From Micavibrio sp. UBA6147 (lineage in GTDB: Bacteria; Pseudomonadota; Alphaproteobacteria; Micavibrionales; UBA1664): 64,000 bases of DNA. The notes below the pieces were generated by a model. That model had not been told where the DNA came from and did not search any database. It saw nothing but the letters and a program-made list of their open reading frames with translations. Both the position numbers and the translations under genes were made by a program. The stretch lies in contig DIUX01000006.1 in assembly GCA_002423185.1 (NCBI GenBank), positions 62,235-126,234 of the forward strand, read 5' to 3'. This document shows, in pieces, positions 9,827-18,766 of this stretch. Position 1 is the stretch's first letter; the number at the start of each line of letters is the position of its first letter.

Positions 9827-11257
9827 CTAAAAGTCCAGATTGCGCTCTTGCTCTTTGAAGGAGGTTGGGTCGAGCTTGCCGAGTGTTTCAAAGTGAACGG
9901 CGTTTCGGCCGCCTTCCTTCGCGGCATAGAGCATGTCATCGGCGCGTTTGAGGGCTTCTTCGATGCTCAGGACATCCAGCCCGATATAGGCGGCGCCGAT
10001 TGACACAGTGACGGTGATGGCGCCGTCTTCCGTACTCACCGGCATCGGTGTTTTTTCGATGGCGCGGCGCAAACGTTCGGCGATATAGCAGGCCTTTTCT
10101 TGCGACACATCGACCAAGGCGGCGACAAATTCCTCGCCCCCCGTCCGCGCCAAAAGGTCAAAGCTCCGCATTCTTGATTTAATGCGGTCGGCGAAGATTT
10201 TCAAAACCTCGTCCCCGACATTATGCCCATGCGTGTCATTGACTATTTTGAAATGGTCAATATCCATGATCAAGACGCAGATCGGCTTGCGGAGCTCGCC
10301 TGTTTGTTGCAGGAGTTTTTCAAGGTGAACGTTCATATAACGGCGGTTGAACAGGCCGGTGAGCGTGTCGGTGAGCGCCAAAGACAGGCTGACTTCATAA
10401 TTGGCGCGGAGTTTTTCCTGAAACCGTTTGCGGCGGATTTGCGTGCGCACACGTGCCAAAAGCTCGTTCTTGTCGATCGGGCGCATGATATAGTCATGAG
10501 CGCCGATTTCAAGGCCGCGGGCGATGCGATCCATGTCGTTGTCTTCATCCCCGATCATCAAGATCGGAATGGCGCGGGTGCGCTCATTCGATCGCAAATG
10601 TGAACACAGGCGCAGGCCGTCTTCCTTTTCCATGTTCAAGGACACGATGATCAATTCAAGATTCGAAATGGCCGCGCGTTCCATGGCGACGGAGCCGCTG
10701 GAGGCGTGATAGATCTGATGCCCGTCCGCCTGAAGCGTGTCACGGATTTTAGTGACTTCGAAGTCTTGATCGTCCACCACCATGACTTTGGCGGATTCGA
10801 CTTGTTGGCTCATGACATCGGTGTTTTCGTTCATGACGCCGAAGCTGGTCGCCGTGATTTCACGGGCGCGCCATTCATCAATCGTCATTTTAAGCCGCAC
10901 AAGCGAGCGTACGCGCGCCATCAAGGCCACATCATTGACCGGCTTGCACAAAAAATCATCAGCGCCGGCCTCAAGCCCGCGCACACGGTCGGATGTGTCG
11001 GTCAAGGCCGTGACCATGACAATCGGGATATGCGCGGTGGCGGTGTTGGATTTGACCCGTTTGCAGACTTCGAACCCGTCCATGCCGGGCATCATGACGT
11101 CCAGCAAGATGATGTCGGGGTTGTCTTGGACGATTTTTTCGAGCGCTTCTTCACCGCTCGTCGCCGTGATGACATCATAATACTCGCTCATCAGCTTCGC
11201 TTCCAGAAGCTTGACGTTCGGCAAGATATCGTCGACAACCAAAACCCGTGCAGACAT
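9827..11257 (-). CDS. pleD: PleD-like response regulator diguanylate cyclase
   Basis: This 476-residue REC-REC-GGDEF protein should make cyclic di-GMP when phosphorylated and control the motile-to-sessile transition, as PleD does in Caulobacter. REC1 keeps the phospho-acceptor Asp53 (LLDVMMPGMDG). REC2 (about 155-280) lacks the aspartate at the equivalent place (IIVSLNM), as expected of an adaptor domain. The cyclase domain has GGEEF, with RSFD five residues before it as the inhibition site. It lies 63 bases downstream of divK in the same direction, the order seen in other alphaproteobacteria. Confidence 0.95.
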   Translation of the reverse strand: MSARVLVVDDILPNVKLLEAKLMSEYYDVITATSGEEALEKIVQDNPDIILLDVMMPGMDGFEVCKRVKSNTATAHIPIVMVTALTDTSDRVRGLEAGADDFLCKPVNDVALMARVRSLVRLKMTIDEWRAREITATSFGVMNENTDVMSQQVESAKVMVVDDQDFEVTKIRDTLQADGHQIYHASSGSVAMERAAISNLELIIVSLNMEKEDGLRLCSHLRSNERTRAIPILMIGDEDNDMDRIARGLEIGAHDYIMRPIDKNELLARVRTQIRRKRFQEKLRANYEVSLSLALTDTLTGLFNRRYMNVHLEKLLQQTGELRKPICVLIMDIDHFKIVNDTHGHNVGDEVLKIFADRIKSRMRSFDLLARTGGEEFVAALVDVSQEKACYIAERLRRAIEKTPMPVSTEDGAITVTVSIGAAYIGLDVLSIEEALKRADDMLYAAKEGGRNAVHFETLGKLDPTSFKEQERNLDF

Positions 11258-11320
11258 TGTTTACTTTCCCCATTACCGCATCCAGCGCCCTAAAACGGCG
11301 CATCGAACGCGATTATTATT

Positions 11321-11689
11321 TTACTCGATCAAATATTTACGCACAACAGTGATGAATTCATTGACGGAGATCGGCTTTGAAATATAGTCCTGACAGCCGC
11401 CTTCGCGGATTTTGTCTTCATCGCCCTTCATGGCGAAGGCGGTGACGGCGATGACCGGAATATGCTTCAGGGCATCATCCTGTTTGAGCCAGCGCGTGAC
11501 GTCCAGCCCCGAAACTTCGGGCAATTGAATGTCCATCAAAATCAAGTCGGGCATGGTTTCGCGGGCGAGTTCGAGCGCCTTTGACCCCTCGCGCGTTTTG
11601 ACGGTTTTATAGCCATGCGCCTCCAGCAAATCGTTGAACAATTTCATGTTCAGTTCGTTGTCTTCGACGATCATTACGGTCTTGGCCAT
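11321..11689 (-). CDS. divK: DivK-like single-domain response regulator
   Basis: This 122-residue stand-alone receiver domain relays phosphate in the cell-polarity and cell-cycle network that controls CtrA in alphaproteobacteria. The conserved acidic pair is ED at the N-terminus, the phospho-acceptor is Asp53 (ILMDIQLPE), and the conserved Lys lies in ISKPIS. The start chosen is the ATG at 11689, which has an AGGA site in front; a TTG eight codons upstream stays open but has no ribosome site. It leads the divK-pleD operon. Confidence 0.94.
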   Translation of the reverse strand: MAKTVMIVEDNELNMKLFNDLLEAHGYKTVKTREGSKALELARETMPDLILMDIQLPEVSGLDVTRWLKQDDALKHIPVIAVTAFAMKGDEDKIREGGCQDYISKPISVNEFITVVRKYLIE

Positions 11690-11809
11690 TGTTGGTATCC
11701 TGCTTCCTTGCAATATTCTTTATAGACTCAATCATATGGTGTGGCCGTCTTTGTTGAGCGTCGGGGCGTGATACAAAAAAGGGAAAAAGCCACCCGACGG
11801 TAAACCGGA

Positions 11810-13003
11810 CTATTGCGGCTGCGTACAGTCCGGACGGTCGAGCGCCTCCAGCGCCAGAAGTTTTTGTTCGATGGAGAATTTGTCGTATTCGATGGACACA
11901 TAGCTTACAACCCCGTTTTCATGGGCAACGAGTGTCATCTCGTAATCGGCGCTTTCTTCTTGATTCTTCAACGGAAAGAACGCCATGCGCAGCAACCAAG
12001 CCTTCTTGCTCAGGAGCTTTGCGTCAATTTCTTCATTCGCGGCAATATCGTATTCGGGGCCGATTTTATCGCTGATGAAGGTGTTCACATCGTGCGGGCC
12101 TTCGTCATCGCTGCCGTCAAAGATGGTCGCGTTGTATAGTCGGGCGCCTTCTTTGGCTTTTTGCAGGATTTCGATGGTGTGCTGCATCGGAAACAATGTG
12201 CCTTCCGGCAGCGCATAGGTCAAGCCGTCGGGAATTGTATAGCGCGCCTGTCCGGCACCGGTGTCGTCAAGGTCGGCATAGCCGCGAAACTCTTCAAACA
12301 ATTTACCGCCTTGTTCGCGGCGTGTGTTAAAGCTCACAGAGCGGCCTTCCAGCCCCTCATAGGTTGCGAAATCAGTGGTGAGGTTCACCCCGCCGCCCTC
12401 GGCATATTCATAGAACAAATTCGAACGGTGACCGGAAATCCATGCTTCGCAGTCTTGCTTCCACTCAAAAAACATTTGCCCGTAGAGGTTGGAGATTTGC
12501 GCCCCCGTCTTGATAGAGGTCAGACGCACTTCATATAGCGCCTTGTGCGGTTGCAAGGAGATGATGGAAACGCCATCATCATCATCTGCCCCCGCCGCCG
12601 GCGCATCGTCTTTTGCCGAGTCTTTTACGGATTTTTCTTCGGATTCTTTGGACTTTTTCTCGCCCTTTTTCTCCCCTTGCGGCGCGGGGATAATCAGTTC
12701 CGGAATCGCGGGCGATGTGTCTTCGGCCTCTTGCGCGGGCACGGAATCCGGCACGGTTGATGCCGCAGCGGCAGGTTCGGTTCGTGCCAAGGCCATTGCC
12801 ACGGCATCCTCGGCGGCCTGTGCCGACACGATAATTTTGCGCCCGTCATCCTGCGCCCGTATGGCGATGGCGCTGAACGCAAAAACGGCCACAGCGGCGC
12901 ATCCCGCCAACGCCACAAAGGGCGACAACCGTGGCTTGCTGGCCGGTTGCTCTTGGGGGCGAGCATCGCGTCCGTTTTGATCGCTGGGCGGTATGAGTGT
13001 CAT
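11810..13003 (-). CDS. EipB/DUF1849-family envelope integrity protein
   Basis: This 397-residue protein is probably exported. After a short cytoplasmic tail there is one hydrophobic segment (PFVALAGCAAVAVFAFSAIA), then a Ser/Lys/Glu-rich linker, and from about residue 150 the DUF1849 beta-spiral domain. The signatures are ALYEVRL near its start, FPMQHTIEIL, and FDGSDDEG. Two cysteines, in KQDCEAW and at the extreme C-terminus (RPDC), occupy the places of the disulfide known in Brucella EipB. EipB supports cell-envelope integrity in Brucella. I chose ATG 13003 because upstream codons read as non-coding. It is divergent from the TPR gene at 13325. Confidence 0.85.
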   Translation of the reverse strand: MTLIPPSDQNGRDARPQEQPASKPRLSPFVALAGCAAVAVFAFSAIAIRAQDDGRKIIVSAQAAEDAVAMALARTEPAAAASTVPDSVPAQEAEDTSPAIPELIIPAPQGEKKGEKKSKESEEKSVKDSAKDDAPAAGADDDDGVSIISLQPHKALYEVRLTSIKTGAQISNLYGQMFFEWKQDCEAWISGHRSNLFYEYAEGGGVNLTTDFATYEGLEGRSVSFNTRREQGGKLFEEFRGYADLDDTGAGQARYTIPDGLTYALPEGTLFPMQHTIEILQKAKEGARLYNATIFDGSDDEGPHDVNTFISDKIGPEYDIAANEEIDAKLLSKKAWLLRMAFFPLKNQEESADYEMTLVAHENGVVSYVSIEYDKFSIEQKLLALEALDRPDCTQPQ

Positions 13004-13324
13004 TAAACTGTAAAACCTTGTTTTTGCTTTGCCGAGAATACTGGAATAAAGCCCGCCTGAAAAGCCATTTTGCAAAAAGCGCGGCAAGTTTGTCCGGATC
13101 ACGGCACAGAAATAGGAACTGTGTGACAAGCTTAGGCGATTTGTTTTTAATTTTTCCTAAATTTTTTTCTGGAGTGTAGGAATTCCGTAAAGACACTGGT
13201 ACGATAGACGATGAATTGTGATTTGCCCGTTGTGATTTGCGAAAAACTATCCTTCACGCCGCTTGTCATGGCCCCTTAATCTTCGTTCACGTCTTATTCA
13301 CGCTTAACCGGAATTCCTTGCCCC
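13004..13324. other. divergent promoter region with 11-bp direct repeat
   Basis: The 321-base gap between divergent eipB-like and TPR genes has no gene. It contains an AT-rich run near 13140-13170 and a perfect direct repeat of ttgtgatttgc (13216-13226 and 13230-13240), which could be a tandem regulator site. No operator family was recognised. Confidence 0.5.
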
Positions 13325-15463
13325 ATGAACACTCCGCTCAAGAAAAGTTTATTTGTCCTGTCGCTTTGCGCCGTGACGGTATCCCTGTTTGCCCTCAGCC
13401 CCGACATTCGCGAGAGCCACTTCGCCGTCGAAGCGGTTAAAGGATTACAGGCCGATTCCGTTGACGAACCGCTTGAAGGCGGGGAAGCCGCCCCGACCGC
13501 CAGCGGATTTTACCTCGCCAGCCGCGCCGCACAGCACCGCAGTGAATGGGGCGACGCCGCGCGTTTCCTTGAACAAGCCCTCGCCGCCTCCGCCGCCAAA
13601 CGCGCCAAGGCCGCCGCGCAAGAAACCGTCGATACAAGCGTTCCCAAAACGGACGAACCAGAAAACGGAACCACAACGGGAACAGAAACAGTCGTCGAAG
13701 CGGCAACAGAGCCCACCGCCGCAGAGTCCACCGCCACCGATGAGGCAAGCGGTAACAATGCCGCAAATACCGCAGAGCCCGAATCCGCCGCCGCGAAAAA
13801 TGCCACGATCTATGATGACGATCTTGATCTGCAATTGCGGATGATGCTGTTCCAGCTCGGCACCGGCGATTTCGAAAAGGCCTTTGCCCTTGCGCAGACC
13901 CTTCAAGACATGCTGCGCACCGAGGCTCCGCAAAGCACTAGCCCGCTGCTCAGCGCCCCCGACCTTGCCGAAGACGCCTCAACAACCGTGATTTTGCATC
14001 CTGTTGCCCCGTCCGATATGAACAGAACGGCGCCCGATGACAGCGAAGCCAGCATTAATGACCGCCTGTCTTTCTCAACGGCAGCCTTGGTGATCAAGGC
14101 CTTCAAAGACGGCGATATGGCGCAGGCCAGAACGTATATCGACCGCATGGGGCGCGGGGCATTGTCGGCTGGACTGAAACCGAGTTTTGAGCTGTGGCAA
14201 AAATCCGGATCGATAGAAAACCTGACGGCGAAAGACCTTAAAGTCCCGAATAGCGGAATTTTAATCATGCTGCACAAGGCCTATGCCCTTGAGGCCACCG
14301 GCAACATCAAAGAGGCCAGACAAATATTGGCGCAGGCGCATAACAGCGCGGGAACAGTCGGCACAGCCGTAGCAATGGCGATGTTTGAACTGCGCGCCCA
14401 AAATGTCGATAAGGCAAAGGCCGTCTTCAACGATCTTTTGAAACAAGCGCCGGATGATACTGAATTAAAAGACATTATCCAATCTCTTGACGCCATTAAA
14501 ACGCCCGAAGACATCCCCAATGCCGTCAAAGGGTATAAAAACTTTGAGATCCATTTAAAAGGGCCGGAGCATGGCTTGGCACTGGCGCTTTATGACCTTG
14601 CCGGCATGCACCTTACCGAAGGATCGCAGGAAGCGGCGCTTATCCTTGCGCAATTTTCGCATTACCTTGCGCCGGATATTGAACAAACCGCGTTTTTGCT
14701 CAGCGATATTTTGACGGCTCAGAAAAACTATCCCGCGGCCTTGGACGCCTTGGCAACCGTTCCGGATGACAGTGAATTGAGCGTTGAAGCCCTCATCAAA
14801 CGCGCCGATTTGTTCGACAAACTCGACAAGCGGGGTGAGGCCATCGCGTTACTGAGCACTGCGCTCGAAACCAACAAGAACGCCCAACTCGCCTATACGC
14901 TGGGCGATTTGTATCGCGGCGATGATGATTATCAAAAGGCACTCGATGCCTATAACAAAGTCGCTGAATATTCAGGCGGCGTGGTGCCGGACGCGCTGTG
15001 GAGCACGCATTACTTCAAGGGCATTGCCTATCACGAGCTTGACCGCTGGGACGACGCAGAGAAGGAACTCCTCATCGCGCTTGATTTACGCCCGCAAAAC
15101 CCGTTTGTGTTGAACTATCTCGGCTATTCATGGGCGGACATGAACAAAAATGTTGAGCAAGCCCTGCAAATGCTTGAAGAAGCACTACAAATTCAACCTG
15201 ATAGCGGGTTTATTACGGATTCATTGGGGTGGGCTTATTATAAGCTCGGTGATTATGAACTCGCGACGCTGTATCTGGAACGGGCGGCCGAACTCCTCCC
15301 CTACGACCCTGAAATCAATGACCATTTAGGCGATGTGTACTGGAAAACCGGCCGCAAGCTGGAGGCGCGTTACCAATGGCAAAGAGCGGTCGATTACGGC
15401 AAGCCCGAAAGCAGCGCACAGATCATCGAACAAGCGAAGAAAAAACTTGAGAGCGGTTTATAA
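13325..15463 (+). CDS. TPR-repeat exported protein
   Basis: This 712-residue protein begins with a short membrane segment (LFVLSLCAVTVSLFALS) and is mostly tetratricopeptide repeats. A variable Ala/Glu/Thr-rich region (about 95-155) interrupts the N-terminal part. The C-terminal repeats are the clearest, including FVLNYLGYSWADM, DSLGWAYYKLGDYELA and LGDVYWKTGRKLEARYQW. This is the repeat type found in alphaproteobacterial TPR proteins near ispE. It probably scaffolds protein contacts at the cell envelope; no enzymatic motif is visible. The next gene is a shorter relative with the same FYLASRAA-like start and YWQRA-like end. A terminator separates the two. Confidence 0.85.
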   Translation: MNTPLKKSLFVLSLCAVTVSLFALSPDIRESHFAVEAVKGLQADSVDEPLEGGEAAPTASGFYLASRAAQHRSEWGDAARFLEQALAASAAKRAKAAAQETVDTSVPKTDEPENGTTTGTETVVEAATEPTAAESTATDEASGNNAANTAEPESAAAKNATIYDDDLDLQLRMMLFQLGTGDFEKAFALAQTLQDMLRTEAPQSTSPLLSAPDLAEDASTTVILHPVAPSDMNRTAPDDSEASINDRLSFSTAALVIKAFKDGDMAQARTYIDRMGRGALSAGLKPSFELWQKSGSIENLTAKDLKVPNSGILIMLHKAYALEATGNIKEARQILAQAHNSAGTVGTAVAMAMFELRAQNVDKAKAVFNDLLKQAPDDTELKDIIQSLDAIKTPEDIPNAVKGYKNFEIHLKGPEHGLALALYDLAGMHLTEGSQEAALILAQFSHYLAPDIEQTAFLLSDILTAQKNYPAALDALATVPDDSELSVEALIKRADLFDKLDKRGEAIALLSTALETNKNAQLAYTLGDLYRGDDDYQKALDAYNKVAEYSGGVVPDALWSTHYFKGIAYHELDRWDDAEKELLIALDLRPQNPFVLNYLGYSWADMNKNVEQALQMLEEALQIQPDSGFITDSLGWAYYKLGDYELATLYLERAAELLPYDPEINDHLGDVYWKTGRKLEARYQWQRAVDYGKPESSAQIIEQAKKKLESGL

Positions 15464-15541
15464 GAACGCCGCCATGGCGGGTTGAGCGGCCTTGGTCGCC
15501 CTCGCCCCGCAAGGTCTTCTCCCATTAATTTATATATAAAG

Positions 15542-15568
15542 CACCCGCATTCCATTGCGGGTGTTTTT
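15542..15568 (+). terminator. terminator after TPR gene
   Basis: 8-bp GC-rich stem (cacccgca 15542-15549 with tgcgggtg 15556-15563), 6-base loop, then TTTTT. It lies 78 bases after the TPR stop. Confidence 0.88.
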
Positions 15569-15741
15569 GTTTGTTGGGGATGCCTTTTATATTTTCATAA
15601 TATTTGATTTTAGGGATGTGCTGTGATACTGTTCTTGGGTCTGAGGCTCACTATCGGGCGTGATGCTATGACAATTTTTTGAGCGGCGCGGAACACACAG
15701 CCGCCCCTAAACAAAAAGACAAAAAACAGAAAGATACAGGC

Positions 15742-17496
15742 ATGAGCAAGACCAACGCGGGCGCACCATCCATAACAGCCCTTCCCCCACAAGTCGGCGA
15801 TGTGTCGCTGCGGCGCTTATATGACGGGGTTGCGAATGTGCCGGCGGCGGTGAAACGGGCGTTGATCCCCACCTTTGCCGCGATGATGGTGTTTGCAGCG
15901 CCCATGCAAGAGGCCGCAGCGCAAATTTATAATGTACCGTTCAGCGGAACCACACACACAGATAAAGGGGATGAGTCCCCCGTCATCGCCAATACCGCAT
16001 CCGGCATGTATTTGATTATCAGAGCCGCAACACAAGACGGCGACTGGGAAACGGTCTTTGCCAATGCGCAATATCTGGTCGGATCTCCCGCCGCCGACAA
16101 AACCGTACAAGACGCCTATTTTTCCAGCGCCCTTGCCACCGGACGGGCGGAGATTGCCACCGGCACGATGCGCCGCCTTGAGGCGGAAGGACGGCTTGTG
16201 TCGGATTATGCGCCGATATTGGCGTATTCCGACGCCCTCGCCCGAAACGATATGGCGCGGGCGCGGGAACTGGCCGCCCAGAGCGCCCCTTTCGCCGGCG
16301 TTATGCGCTTGGTTCAAAACCACATTGAACAACAATTGAGCGGCGGTGCCTCCGCCGAAATTGCCATTCAAAATGGCGGCATGAATGCTGCGCTTATCCT
16401 TACAGAAGAATTGGCCAGCGGTTATGTTGACCCCGTAGTCAGTGCCGCATGCACGGGCGCGCTCCAACATTTTGCGGCGCGGTATCCTTATTACGATGTC
16501 ATGAACGCGTATACCGCCCTATCACTGGGACAGACCGCCAAGGCGGGAGCCTTGATCGGGCAAAATATCGCCGCCATTCAAAACGACACGTTCGGAACAC
16601 AAACAGACGCCGAAAAAGCCGATGTTTTGCGGGGTATGCTGATCCATATTACCGCGCTCGCCGAACAAGACCCGCAAGCCGCCTTGGAAATCTTCCCGAT
16701 TTTGGAGCAACACAGCGCGCTGCAAACGGACATTCCTATCCAGACCGAGAAATTCACCCTCCAAATCGCCGCGCAAGCATGGGCGGACGCCATTGCCACC
16801 GCCGACCATATTCAGGCGCTCAGCGGCGGCGCGTTTGACCACGGCCAATCAAACATCGTTGACTCCCTCGCCACCGCGCTTGAAGCAAACGGGCAATGGG
16901 AATTGGCGATCACCACCTTGCATGATTTTATCGGCACGCAATCGCCAATCATGCAGGAAGAAAACTCCATGGCGCATGATTGGGTGATGAGTGTCCTGCT
17001 GAACAAAGCAGCATCCATTGCCGTTTTGCACGGCGGCGAACTCGATCGGGCGAAGGAAGATATTGAATTATCCCTCGCCTATTTCCCGTTTACGGCCGAT
17101 GCCATCGCCACCCATGCGCAAATCCTTTTGCAAACCGGACATTATGGTGAGGCCGCCGAAGAATTTAAACGCGCCATGGGGCTTGATGACGACCCCGAAA
17201 CCATTGATGCGGATTTGGTCGCCGCCATTCCAAGCGTGAATGAAGGGCTCGGCGATGCCTATTTCCACACCGGACAAACTGGTCAAGCCATGCTGTACTG
17301 GCAACGCGCTTTGGCGTTGAATGCCACCACGCCCGACCCTGCGATTGATGCGGCGGCCTTGCGCCTTAAGATAGACAATGCGCGTTCGGCAAACCCTGCC
17401 GCGCCCGAACCAGAAGGCAACGGCAAGAGCATTCAAACAGCCCCGCAAGCCCCGCTCAAAGGGCCTGCCCTGCCGCGCGGCCCGAGCAAGGGATAG
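15742..17496 (+). CDS. second TPR-like exported protein
   Basis: This 584-residue protein appears to be a divergent relative of the upstream TPR gene. From the ATG at 15742 it has a long polar leader and then a signal-like segment ending in PMQEAAAQ. An open TTG 63 bases upstream has no ribosome site and was not used. The body is helical repeats; the most recognisable are TADAIATHAQILLQTGHYGEAAEEFKRAM (residue run abbreviated in type only: TPR unit) and LGDAYFHTGQTGQAMLYWQ near the C-terminus. The tail is Pro/Ala-rich. It likely acts in the envelope with its neighbour, possibly as a paired scaffold. It precedes ispE by 158 bases, with a terminator between. Confidence 0.8.
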   Translation: MSKTNAGAPSITALPPQVGDVSLRRLYDGVANVPAAVKRALIPTFAAMMVFAAPMQEAAAQIYNVPFSGTTHTDKGDESPVIANTASGMYLIIRAATQDGDWETVFANAQYLVGSPAADKTVQDAYFSSALATGRAEIATGTMRRLEAEGRLVSDYAPILAYSDALARNDMARARELAAQSAPFAGVMRLVQNHIEQQLSGGASAEIAIQNGGMNAALILTEELASGYVDPVVSAACTGALQHFAARYPYYDVMNAYTALSLGQTAKAGALIGQNIAAIQNDTFGTQTDAEKADVLRGMLIHITALAEQDPQAALEIFPILEQHSALQTDIPIQTEKFTLQIAAQAWADAIATADHIQALSGGAFDHGQSNIVDSLATALEANGQWELAITTLHDFIGTQSPIMQEENSMAHDWVMSVLLNKAASIAVLHGGELDRAKEDIELSLAYFPFTADAIATHAQILLQTGHYGEAAEEFKRAMGLDDDPETIDADLVAAIPSVNEGLGDAYFHTGQTGQAMLYWQRALALNATTPDPAIDAAALRLKIDNARSANPAAPEPEGNGKSIQTAPQAPLKGPALPRGPSKG

Positions 17497-17530
17497 AGCA
17501 GCCGTCATCGAGCCTTTTGGGCTTCGGATG

Positions 17531-17560
17531 AGCCGCCTTTTCAGGGCGGCTTTTTCTTAT
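17531..17560 (+). terminator. terminator after second TPR gene
   Basis: agccgcc (17531-17537) pairs with ggcggct (17545-17551) over a 7-base loop, followed by TTTTCTT. Confidence 0.85.
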
Positions 17561-17654
17561 GTCCGAAGAAAGACTTGCCTGAGGCGGTATGATCTTTCAT
17601 AACTGAGGCAGAAACATAAAGCGCAAAGCATATCGACCGCATGACCGACACAAT

Positions 17655-18587
17655 ATGACCGACAGCCGCCCCCACACCGCCCCGTTTTTCGCGCAGGACA
17701 TCATCGCCCCCGCGAAGGTCAATCTTGCCCTGCATATCGTGGGGCGGCGGGGAGACGGGTATCATAGCCTGTCCAGCGTGATGGCCTTCACCCCCGATAT
17801 TGGCGATGTATTGACCATTCGCGTCGGCGAAGCGGGCGGGGATTTCACGGCCTCCACATTGCGCGTTTACGGCGATTTTGCGGGCGCGCTGAATGAAACC
17901 GCCGCGTCTGACAACCTTATCATCCGCGCCTTGCACGCTGTTGCCCCCTTCGCAGCCCGCCAAGATGCATTGGACATTACCCTTGATAAGCGCTTGCCTG
18001 TTGCCGCGGGGCTTGGCGGCGGGTCAAGCGATGCGGCGGCCTTGCTGCGCGTCCTTGCCCCCGCCTATGGCGTGGCGCTTGACGCGCCGGAGGTTCAAAA
18101 GGCTTTGATCGGGCTGGGGACGGAGCTTCCGGTCTGCCTTCGTGCTCAGGCCGCGCTTGTGAGCGGCGTGGGCGAGGTTATCACGCCGATTGCCAGCTTT
18201 CCGTCTTTCGGGATTGTGTTGGTGAATCCTTTGGTGCCGCTTTCGACCGTTGAGGCGTTCAAAAAATTCGCCGCCGCGCCGCGCTACAGCGCCCCCTTGC
18301 CGCCCCCCCCGCAATCCGGCTCACAAAGTGAGTGGGCGGCATATTTGCGCCCGCTCGGCAATGATTTTGAACCGGTCGCCCGCGATTTATGCCCCGCCAC
18401 GGTTGATATTCTTCACGTATTAGCGCAGGACAAGACCGCCCTTCTCGCCCGCATGAGCGGCAGCGGCGCGACATGCTTCGCCCTGTTTGAAACGCCGATG
18501 CAGGCACAGGCCGCCGCCGTAAGATATCGCGCCGCGTTTGAACATGATTATTGGATTGCCAGCGGCACAATCAGCGCGACGTCCTAG
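17655..18587 (+). CDS. ispE: 4-diphosphocytidyl-2-C-methyl-D-erythritol kinase
   Basis: This 310-residue cytosolic GHMP kinase phosphorylates CDP-methylerythritol in the non-mevalonate isoprenoid pathway. The N-terminal APAKVNLALHIVGRRGDGYH motif contains the catalytic Lys. The ATP loop is PVAAGLGGGSSDAAALL. The C-terminal motif is ARMSGSGATCFALF. Length fits the family. An ATG 14 bases upstream is followed by an early stop, so 17655 is the start. It converges on the Sel1 gene, and a shared terminator lies between. Confidence 0.96.
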   Translation: MTDSRPHTAPFFAQDIIAPAKVNLALHIVGRRGDGYHSLSSVMAFTPDIGDVLTIRVGEAGGDFTASTLRVYGDFAGALNETAASDNLIIRALHAVAPFAARQDALDITLDKRLPVAAGLGGGSSDAAALLRVLAPAYGVALDAPEVQKALIGLGTELPVCLRAQAALVSGVGEVITPIASFPSFGIVLVNPLVPLSTVEAFKKFAAAPRYSAPLPPPPQSGSQSEWAAYLRPLGNDFEPVARDLCPATVDILHVLAQDKTALLARMSGSGATCFALFETPMQAQAAAVRYRAAFEHDYWIASGTISATS

Positions 18588-18677
18588 GGCAACGCCCCTA
18601 AACCAAAGGGCTTGACCAAATAGACAGCGCGGCATTTCAGGCGCGGCCTTCGCATCATAAAAGAATAGACGAATAGC

Positions 18678-18716
18678 AAAAACAGGCACAAGACCATCCG
18701 TCTTATGCCTGTTTTT
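18678..18716. terminator. bidirectional terminator between convergent genes
   Basis: A 17-position stem with one mismatch (18678-18694 with 18700-18716, ends aaaaacaggc/gcctgttttt) and a 5-base loop gives A/T tails on both sides. It can end ispE rightward and the Sel1 gene leftward. Confidence 0.9.
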
Positions 18717-18766
18717 TATGATTCCTGCCCTTATCCTTATATAGATATAGAGAAGAGCGGCGGGGT

